Source of the DNA: Bryobacterales bacterium
GTDB taxonomy: Bacteria; Acidobacteriota; Terriglobia; Bryobacterales; Bryobacteraceae
Assembly: GCA_020846745.1 (NCBI GenBank)
Contig: JADLDI010000125.1
Coordinates: 50,222-114,221, forward strand
Length of the DNA stretch: 64,000 nt
Reading direction: 5' to 3'
Shown: one piece after another, positions 58,739 to 64,000 of the stretch
Numbering within the stretch: the stretch's first letter is position 1
Layout: each line of letters opens with the position of its first letter
Made by a program: the position numbers and the translations under genes
The notes under the pieces: model-generated
Seen by the model: the letters and a program-made list of their open reading frames with translations, nothing else
What the model was told of the DNA's origin: nothing
The model's database searches: none

Positions 58739-60585
58739 CAGATTTTGGTCCCTTTGAGCGCGTTGCTGACGGCGGTGTTCATCATGTTTTCGGCGAGCTT
58801 CATGGTGGCGTTGTTGAGCTGGTCGATTTTGGCGCGAATTAGTAGGTAGTCGTCAGAATGATAGACCACCATTAACTCGTTGATGGCGCGGTCGATTCGG
58901 CTGCGCTCCTCTTGCGTGAGGTCGAAGTAGGCGTCGTTTTCGCGGGCCTTTTCGACGGCGTTCATGATGGTGTCGGCTTCGACTCTTGCTTCGCGGACCT
59001 GGCGTTGTTGGAAATCGTCTTCGGCGCGTTCGATGGATTCGAGGATCATCGATTCGACCTGGCCGTCGGTGAGGCCGTAGGACGGTTTGACGTCTACCGA
59101 TTGTTCTTTACCGGTGCGGAGGTCTTTGGCACTGACGTTCAAGATGCCGTTGGCATCGATCAGGAATCTGACTTCGATGCGGGCGAAGCCGGCGGGCATG
59201 GGGTCGATGCCTTTGAGGTCGAAGCGGGCCAGGGAGCGGCAGTCTTTGACCAGTTCGCGCTCGCCCTGGACTACGTGGATCAAGACGTTGGTTTGGCCGT
59301 CGACACCGGTGGTGAACTGTTCGGTGGCGGAGGCGGGGATGGTGGAATTGCGGTGGATGATTCTGGAGACCAGGCCGCCCATGGTTTCGATGCCTAGCGA
59401 GAGGGGGGTTACATCGAGCAGCAGTTTGTCTTCTACGGCGCCGGAGAGGATGCCGGCCTGGACGGCGGCTCCGAGGGCAACCACTTTGTCGGGGTCGAGT
59501 TCGGTGTGGGGGCGGGCGCGGAAGACGCGTTCGACGGCGGCGCGGACTAATGGGATTCTTGTGGATCCACCGACCAGGACTACTTCGTCGATCTGCTCGG
59601 GCGTCAGCTTGGCGTCGGCCATGGCCTGGCGGCAGGGCTGGAGGGTTTTGTCGATGATGGGGGTGATTAAGCGATCGAAGAGTTCGCGGGTGAGTTCGCG
59701 TTGGTAGCGGCGGCCCTGGAATTCGAATTCGATGTGGGTGGCGGGCAGGGTAGAGAGGCGGTGCTTGGCTTCGATGACGGCGCGGCGGAGGAGTTGGACG
59801 GCTTCGCCGGAAGTGGCGACATCGTGACCCCATTCGGAGGCGACGTCTTCGAGGGCGATGTTGAGGAGTAAGTTATCGATATCATCGCCGCCTAAGTGGG
59901 TGTCGCCGTGGGTGGCGAGGACCTCGAAGATGCCTTCGTGGAGGCGGAGGATGGAGATATCGAACGTGCCGCCGCCGAAGTCGTAGACGGCGACCACACC
60001 TTCCTTACGCTTGTCGAGACCGTAGGCGAGCGCGGCGGCGGTGGGTTCGTTGACCAGGCGGAGCACGTCGAGTCCGGCGATGCGGCCGGCGTCTTTGGTG
60101 GCCTGGCGCTGGGCATCGTTGAAGTAGGCGGGGACGGTGATGACGGCTTCGGTGACTTCTTCGCCCAGAGCGGCTTCAGCGTTTTGTTTGAGCCGGCGGA
60201 GGATGAAGGCGGAGATTTCGGGGGGAGTATAGATGTGGTCGCCTAAGTGGAGGCGCATGACCTCACCGGCTTCGGAGGCGATGCGGAAGGGAAACAGTTT
60301 GATTTCGTCGCCGACGTCTTCGACGCCGCGGCCCATGAGGCGCTTGACGGAGTAGATGGTGCGGTTAGGGTCTGTAACCAGAGCGCGGCGGGCGGCGTTG
60401 CCGACGATGATTTCGCCGGAGGGAGTGAGGGAGACGACAGAAGGTACTAGAGGGTCGCCATCGGGACCGGAGATAACGGTTGGCGTGCCGGCGTGGAGAT
60501 AGGCGACCAGCGAGTTGGTGGTGCCCAGGTCGATGCCGACGATGTGGCGCGGCTTGTTGCCGAAGTCAATTTGAAAGGTGCCCAT
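58738..60585 (-). CDS. hscA: Hsp70-type chaperone HscA
   Basis: A 615-residue Hsp70. The ATPase domain has GIDLGTTNSLVAY, FNDAQRQATKDAGRIAGLDVLRLVNEPTAAALAYG and VLVGGSTRIPLVR; the substrate-binding domain has LLLDVTPLSLGIETMGG. Position between hscB and iscX, and the LPPVK site in IscU, identify it as HscA rather than DnaK. It releases clusters from IscU. The ATG lies 20 nt inside the hscB coding end, so the two are translationally coupled. Confidence 0.94.
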   Translation of the reverse strand: MGTFQIDFGNKPRHIVGIDLGTTNSLVAYLHAGTPTVISGPDGDPLVPSVVSLTPSGEIIVGNAARRALVTDPNRTIYSVKRLMGRGVEDVGDEIKLFPFRIASEAGEVMRLHLGDHIYTPPEISAFILRRLKQNAEAALGEEVTEAVITVPAYFNDAQRQATKDAGRIAGLDVLRLVNEPTAAALAYGLDKRKEGVVAVYDFGGGTFDISILRLHEGIFEVLATHGDTHLGGDDIDNLLLNIALEDVASEWGHDVATSGEAVQLLRRAVIEAKHRLSTLPATHIEFEFQGRRYQRELTRELFDRLITPIIDKTLQPCRQAMADAKLTPEQIDEVVLVGGSTRIPLVRAAVERVFRARPHTELDPDKVVALGAAVQAGILSGAVEDKLLLDVTPLSLGIETMGGLVSRIIHRNSTIPASATEQFTTGVDGQTNVLIHVVQGERELVKDCRSLARFDLKGIDPMPAGFARIEVRFLIDANGILNVSAKDLRTGKEQSVDVKPSYGLTDGQVESMILESIERAEDDFQQRQVREARVEADTIMNAVEKARENDAYFDLTQEERSRIDRAINELMVVYHSDDYLLIRAKIDQLNNATMKLAENMMNTAVSNALKGTKI

Positions 60586-61057
60586 TCGTGGATTGATCGA
60601 TCGTGCGGACGAGATTGGAGATGTATTTACGGCGATTGAGGAGACTGCGAATGCGCTGGAGCGTATCGCGGGAGGGGGTGGCGTCCCAGGCGGCGAATTC
60701 GCGGGTCATCTCAGAATCGATGGCGCCCAGCATGGATTCGAAGCGGGTCCGGAAGGAGGCGAGCTGCTCCCGATCGGACTCTTCGAGGGCCATGTTGAAC
60801 TCGAAGACCTCTTCGAGGAGTTCGGGCGGGATGTCATTGGCATTGAGGCCGAGGCCATGGTGTTCGACGACGTATTCGGCGCGGGAGACAGGATCGCGCA
60901 GGGTGCGAAAGGCGTCGTTGAGCAGGGCGCTTTTGTCGAGAGCCTGGGGGTTGCGGTCCGGGTGATACTTCCGGCTGAGGGAATAAAAACGCCGCTGAAG
61001 GTCAGCGGCGTCCAAGGAGAGTTTAGGCTCGACCTCGAAAATTTCGTAATATTCCAC
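60566..61057 (-). CDS. hscB: J-domain co-chaperone HscB
   Basis: 163 residues from GTG 61057. The N-terminal J domain (YYEIFEVEPKLSLDAADLQRRFYSLSRKYHPDRNP) has the HPD motif at residues 32-34. The C-terminal helical domain (ELLEEVFEFNMALEE onward) is the IscU-binding HscB oligomerisation fold. It stimulates HscA ATPase and delivers IscU. The 3' end overlaps hscA by 20 nt. Confidence 0.93.
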   Translation of the reverse strand: MEYYEIFEVEPKLSLDAADLQRRFYSLSRKYHPDRNPQALDKSALLNDAFRTLRDPVSRAEYVVEHHGLGLNANDIPPELLEEVFEFNMALEESDREQLASFRTRFESMLGAIDSEMTREFAAWDATPSRDTLQRIRSLLNRRKYISNLVRTIDQSTNGHLSN

Positions 61058-61068
61058 AGCAGCCAGCC

Positions 61069-61428
61069 TCAGGCGCTGAACGACGTGCCGCAGCCGCAGG
61101 ACTTCTGCGCATGGGGATTGTCGAAGGCGAAGCCGGACTGCATGAGTGTTTCCTTATAGTCCAGGGTCATGCCGGAAAGGAAGACCATGCTTTTGGGGTC
61201 GACGAAGATTTGCACGCCGTCGAATGCGAAGACATGGTCGTTGGGGCGCGCCTTGGCGTCGAACCTGAACTGGTAACTCAAGCCCGAGCATCCGCCACCC
61301 AACACGCCGAGACGAAGCCCCCCGTTGCTCACCCCTTCTTTCGCGAACGAAGCTTTGATTTTCGCGATGGCTTTGGGGGTGACGTGGATTTCGGCTTTGG
61401 TGGCGTTGACGACCGGCAAACTAGACAT
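61069..61428 (-). CDS. iscA: Iron-sulfur carrier IscA
   Basis: 119 residues, HesB/IscA family. The three cluster/iron Cys are visible: one in GGGCSGLSY and two in the C-terminal CGCGTSF. The N-terminus is slightly longer than E. coli IscA. Acts as an A-type carrier or iron donor. It lies 9 nt after iscU and 11 nt before hscB. Confidence 0.93.
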   Translation of the reverse strand: MSSLPVVNATKAEIHVTPKAIAKIKASFAKEGVSNGGLRLGVLGGGCSGLSYQFRFDAKARPNDHVFAFDGVQIFVDPKSMVFLSGMTLDYKETLMQSGFAFDNPHAQKSCGCGTSFSA

Positions 61429-61437
61429 GGCGCGGCC

Positions 61438-61878
61438 CTACGCTTTCCCCGCGGTTTCGACCATGGGCGCGTGGCCGTTGCTGCTGCCATTGCCATTGCC
61501 GCCCTGTTTGGTTTTGTAGTCGGTGATGGCGGCCTTGATGGCGTCTTCGGCGAGCACGGAGCAGTGGATCTTCACCGGGGGGAGGCTCAGCTCGTTGACG
61601 ATGTCAGTGTTTTTGATGCCGAGGGCCTCATCGACCGTCTTGCCCTTCAGCCATTCGGTGGCGAGGGAGGAAGAGGCGATGGCGGAGCCGCAGCCGAACG
61701 TCTTGAACTTGGCTTCTTCAATGACGCCGTCGTTGTTGACGCGGACCTGGAGCTTCATGACGTCGCCGCATTCGGGTGCGCCCACGATGCCGGTGCCGAC
61801 CTGGGGCGAGTTCTTGTCGAGGGACCCCACGTTGCGGGGGTTATTGTAATGATCGAGAACTTTGTCGGAGTATGCCAT
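61438..61878 (-). CDS. iscU: Fe-S cluster scaffold IscU
   Basis: 146 residues. Cluster-ligand Cys residues are at 37 (PECGDV), 63 (FGCGSA) and 106 (IHCSV), together with Asp39. The HscA-recognition motif LPPVK is at 99-103, which agrees with hscA and hscB in the same operon. The C-terminal about 25 residues are a Gly/Asn/Ser-rich extension (GGNGNGSSNGHAP) not needed for the fold. An unusually long 146-nt gap separates it from iscS and holds a repeat pair. Confidence 0.95.
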   Translation of the reverse strand: MAYSDKVLDHYNNPRNVGSLDKNSPQVGTGIVGAPECGDVMKLQVRVNNDGVIEEAKFKTFGCGSAIASSSLATEWLKGKTVDEALGIKNTDIVNELSLPPVKIHCSVLAEDAIKAAITDYKTKQGGNGNGSSNGHAPMVETAGKA

Positions 61879-61930
61879 GTCTGTTTCTCCTATAAAAAGC
61901 TTTATTGCTCAGGGCAAGTCGGGTTGAAAA

Positions 61931-61987
61931 CGCTCCCTGACGGTCGCGGCTCCGTTACGAACAACCGCTCCCTTGCGGTCGCGGCTC
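61931..61987. repeat. Two tandem copies of a 22-nt interspersed repeat
   Basis: CGCTCCCTGACGGTCGCGGC plus TC at 61931-61952 and CGCTCCCTTGCGGTCGCGGC plus TC at 61966-61987 differ at two positions, with start-to-start spacing 35 nt. They sit in the gap between iscS and iscU. From memory this resembles a repeat scattered through genomes of this lineage, whose translation appears in many spurious proteins; that memory is not a database check. Confidence 0.6.
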
Positions 61988-62024
61988 GCACGGTTACGGG
62001 AGTTAGTGGAAAGGGTAACCATGT

Positions 62025-63239
62025 TTAGTGGGCCGACCACTGGACTTTGCTTAGATCGATGCCTTCTTTGACCATTTCGTAAAGGGGCGAGAGTTCGCGG
62101 AGTTTCTTTACGACGGAGATTACCTTGTCGGCGACGTAGTCGACTTCCTCTTCGGTGTTGAAGCGGCCGAGGCCGAAGCGGATGGAGGAATGAGCGAGGT
62201 CGTCGCCGGCGCCGAGGGCTTTGAGAACGTAGCTGGGTTCGAGAGTGGCGGAGGTGCAGGCAGAGCCGCTCGACACCGCAACGTCGTTGATCCCCATGAG
62301 AAGAGATTCGCCTTCGACATAGGCGAAGCTGATGTTGAGGTTGTTGGGGAGACGATGCTCCATGGAACCGTTGATGAAGGTCTCGTCGAGGGCGGCGAGT
62401 AAACGGTCTTTTAACTTGTCGCGGAGGTAGCCGAGGCGCCTGGCTTCTTCGGCCATTTCCCGATGGCAGAGTTCGCAGGCCTTGCCGAGGCCGACGATGC
62501 CGGGGACGTTGAGGGTGCCGGAGCGCATGCCGCGTTCGTGGCCGCCGCCGTCCATTTGGGCGGTGAGTTGCACGCGGGGGCTCTTGCGGCGGACGTAGAG
62601 GGCTCCGACGCCTTTGGGTCCGTACATCTTGTGTCCGCTGAGGGACATGAGGTCGATGTTATCGGCGAGGACGTTGACGGGGACTTTGCCGACGGCCTGG
62701 GTGGCGTCGGTATGGAGCAGAACGCCGCGTTCCTTGCAGATCTTGCCGATTTCGCGGATGGGCTGGAGCACGCCGATTTCGTTGTTGGCGTACATGATGC
62801 TGACGAGGATGGTTTTATCGGTGATCGCTTCGCGCAGCATGTCGAGGTCGATCAGGCCGTTCTGCTGGACGGGCAGGTAGGTGATGCGGCTGCCGTGCTT
62901 TTCGAGCTTCTTGGTGGTGTCGAGGGTGGCCTTGTGTTCGGTGGCGGCGGTGATGATGTGGTTGCCGCGCTCGGCGTACATTTCGGCGACGCCCTTGATG
63001 GCCAGGTTGTTGGACTCGGTGGCTCCAGAGGTGAAGACGATTTCCTTGGAGTTGGCGCCGATGAGGTTTGCAATCTGCTTACGCGACTTTTCGACGGCCT
63101 CTTCGGCGGCCCAGCCGAAGGCGTGATTGCGGCTGGCGGCATTGCCGAACTGGTTGGTGAAGAACGGCATCATGGCGTCGAGAACCCGCGGATCGAGGGG
63201 TGTGGTCGCGTGGTTATCGAAGTAAATGGGGAAGTTCAT
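62025..63239 (-). CDS. iscS: Cysteine desulfurase IscS
   Basis: About 404 residues from ATG 63239, which overlaps the iscR stop (ATGA); a longer frame upstream is out of register with the family start MNFPIYFDNHATTPLDP. PLP Lys lies in SGHKMYGPKG, the substrate His in ATEHKATL, and the catalytic Cys in the loop SSGSACTSATLEPS. It takes sulfur from cysteine and passes it to IscU. Length is normal. Confidence 0.95.
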   Translation of the reverse strand: MNFPIYFDNHATTPLDPRVLDAMMPFFTNQFGNAASRNHAFGWAAEEAVEKSRKQIANLIGANSKEIVFTSGATESNNLAIKGVAEMYAERGNHIITAATEHKATLDTTKKLEKHGSRITYLPVQQNGLIDLDMLREAITDKTILVSIMYANNEIGVLQPIREIGKICKERGVLLHTDATQAVGKVPVNVLADNIDLMSLSGHKMYGPKGVGALYVRRKSPRVQLTAQMDGGGHERGMRSGTLNVPGIVGLGKACELCHREMAEEARRLGYLRDKLKDRLLAALDETFINGSMEHRLPNNLNISFAYVEGESLLMGINDVAVSSGSACTSATLEPSYVLKALGAGDDLAHSSIRFGLGRFNTEEEVDYVADKVISVVKKLRELSPLYEMVKEGIDLSKVQWSAH

Positions 63240-63727
63240 CGTACGTCTCGTCCTTGTTGCAGTGCGGCAGTGGCCGCGGCGCGGATGGGCCAGATGGGCC
63301 GCTGTTGACCGATTTCGGGAATTTCGCCGGTAGCGAGGTCCCAGACTGAAATGTTCGCCAACAGCCGAAGGATTCCTTCGTGTACTTTTCTGAGCGGTTC
63401 CTTTACGGTGCAGGTGTTGTCCTGCTCGCAGCCGCCGGGTTCGTGGAAGCAATTGGCAAGCAGCACGGGGCCATCGATCGACCGGATGACTTCGAGGGTC
63501 GAGATGAGGCGCGGATCGCGGGCGAGGCGGTAGCCGCCGGTGGCGCCGGATTCGGAGACCAGAAATCCGTCCTTGGACAATCGCTGCAACACTTTAGAAA
63601 GCAAGGGAACGGGGATGCGGTAAGCCTCGGCGATCTCTTTCGCGCTGGCGACGGGACGAGCCGGTTCGCCGGCGAGGTGGCGAAGAGCGATTAGGCCGTA
63701 ATCGGATTTCTTGGTGAGCTTAAGCAT
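63236..63727 (-). CDS. iscR: Rrf2-family regulator IscR
   Basis: 163 residues from ATG 63727 (MLKLTKKSDYGL, the Rrf2 opening; 18 additional upstream codons are rejected). Winged helix about residues 1-75. Candidate cluster ligands Cys93, Cys100 and Cys106 (CFHEPGGCEQDNTC); spacing is 7/6 instead of the 6/6 of E. coli IscR. A further His lies near Cys93. Probably binds [2Fe-2S] and represses its own operon via the dyads in 63737-63771. First gene of the operon; the stop overlaps iscS. Confidence 0.9.
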   Translation of the reverse strand: MLKLTKKSDYGLIALRHLAGEPARPVASAKEIAEAYRIPVPLLSKVLQRLSKDGFLVSESGATGGYRLARDPRLISTLEVIRSIDGPVLLANCFHEPGGCEQDNTCTVKEPLRKVHEGILRLLANISVWDLATGEIPEIGQQRPIWPIRAAATAALQQGRDVR

Positions 63728-63736
63728 CTCAGACCA

Positions 63737-63781
63737 AATCAGTCCTGATTCGAATGTACCAGGGAGGTACAAACAACGCAA
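63737..63781 (-). promoter_or_regulatory. isc promoter with two dyad operators
   Basis: Minus-strand TTGCGT (63776-63781), a 17-nt spacer and TACATT (63753-63758) form a good sigma-70-type promoter. A dyad TGTACC-N5-GGTACA (63755-63771) overlaps the spacer and -10. A second dyad AATCAG-N2-CTGATT (63737-63750) covers the expected transcription start. Both are placed to block polymerase, which fits autorepression by IscR. Confidence 0.55.
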
Positions 63782-63877
63782 GTGCCTAAAGGCTCAGTAT
63801 CTTAAATTCCGACCGAAAACGTCGGGGATGGGGGGTGAACGGCGAAATTTCGGGGTTGAATGGGGGGAGGTCGCACG

Positions 63878-64000
63878 GTAGAGTAGGAGAGAGGGCGACG
63901 GCAAGGCGCGACCCACTCTCCCCTCATCGAACCGGACAAGCGGATTTCCCGGCATCCGGCTCTCCTGGAACTTTCGCCGCAGGCTTGCACAGGCAGTTGA
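63878..64000 (-). mobile_element. 3' end of a group II intron (domains V and VI)
   Basis: Read on the minus strand, 63962-63929 is exactly a 34-nt domain V: 9-bp lower helix (1-9 with 26-34, ends GAGCCGGAU and GUCCGGUUC), 2-nt bulge UU, 5-position upper helix with one C-C mismatch, GAAA tetraloop, and catalytic AGC triad at positions 2-4. Domain VI (63926-63881) pairs GAGGGGAGAGUGGG with CCCUCUCUCCUACUC, leaving one bulged A (plus-strand T63884), the branch point. The intron then ends in AC at 63878, with the branch A seventh from the end. The reverse transcriptase and 5' part lie beyond the window. Structural fit is very specific. Confidence 0.82.

Noticed and set aside
61931..61987. Repeat pair taken as a CRISPR array
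   Set aside because: There are only two units with a 13-nt spacer, far too short for spacers, and no cas genes nearby.
63802..63990. 62-codon minus-strand ORF at the right edge
   Set aside because: It runs through group II intron domains V and VI, which are structural RNA, so it is not a protein gene.

Overview
The window reads as a chromosomal segment of an acidobacterium, most likely the Bryobacterales / Solibacter lineage. This is inferred from gene families and not tested by any search. The pointers are two giant SBBP-repeat proteins, an Oar-type TonB receptor with a carboxypeptidase-regulatory plug, an ASPIC/UnbV (CRTAC1) protein paired with a multihaem cytochrome, PQQ-type quinoproteins, a remnant of a Ser/Thr kinase with a PD40 tail, and generally high-GC coding sequence.

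Layout. 1-2765: end of an M19 dipeptidase, a small exported protein and a PQQ-like propeller protein. 2871-3018: a large folded inverted-repeat element between convergent genes. 3037-4624: a frameshifted exported protein with carboxypeptidase-regulatory repeats. 4754-9875: the branched-chain amino-acid operon ilvB-ilvN-ilvC-cimA, preceded by what looks like a complete transcription attenuator whose 14-codon leader peptide has six consecutive Val/Ile/Leu codons. 9947-11409: a Tat-exported molybdopterin oxidoreductase with a membrane cytochrome b. 11493-12783: a Phd/PIN toxin-antitoxin pair, a kinase remnant and a DUF433 protein. 12844-14685: a quinoprotein dehydrogenase. 14721-29643: two tandem paralogous ~1,900-residue exported proteins downstream of the Oar-like receptor. 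29777-30606: a broken HigB with intact HigA, and PIN remnants. 30641-36283: the CRTAC1 protein and the membrane pentahaem/TPR cytochrome. 36317-39280: three more toxin-antitoxin loci around an M61 peptidase. 39361-41224: DEAD-box helicase, a small basic protein and an RRM protein. 41454-43379: 2-hydroxyacid dehydrogenase and amidohydrolase, both with export signals. 43397-47398: response regulator, sensor kinase and a TPR protein. 47671-49634: polysaccharide deacetylase-like protein and a GNAT/FemAB-like protein. 49787-54619: PBP1 with two TPR proteins. 54719-58413: XdhC, MocA-like and AsmA-like. 58523-63727: the ISC iron-sulfur operon (iscR-iscS-iscU-iscA-hscB-hscA-iscX, no fdx). 63878-64000: the 3' end (domains V and VI) of a group II intron that runs off the right edge.

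How it works together. The ilv operon makes valine, leucine precursors and, through citramalate, isoleucine without threonine; its leader appears to couple transcription to branched-chain aminoacyl-tRNA supply. The ISC operon builds Fe-S clusters, with IscR as probable autoregulator. The surface and export genes suggest a heterotrophic soil-type lifestyle. Several first genes have a -10-like hexamer only 6-9 nt before the start codon and no Shine-Dalgarno sequence, which suggests frequent leaderless transcripts. I found no tRNA, rRNA or CRISPR array.
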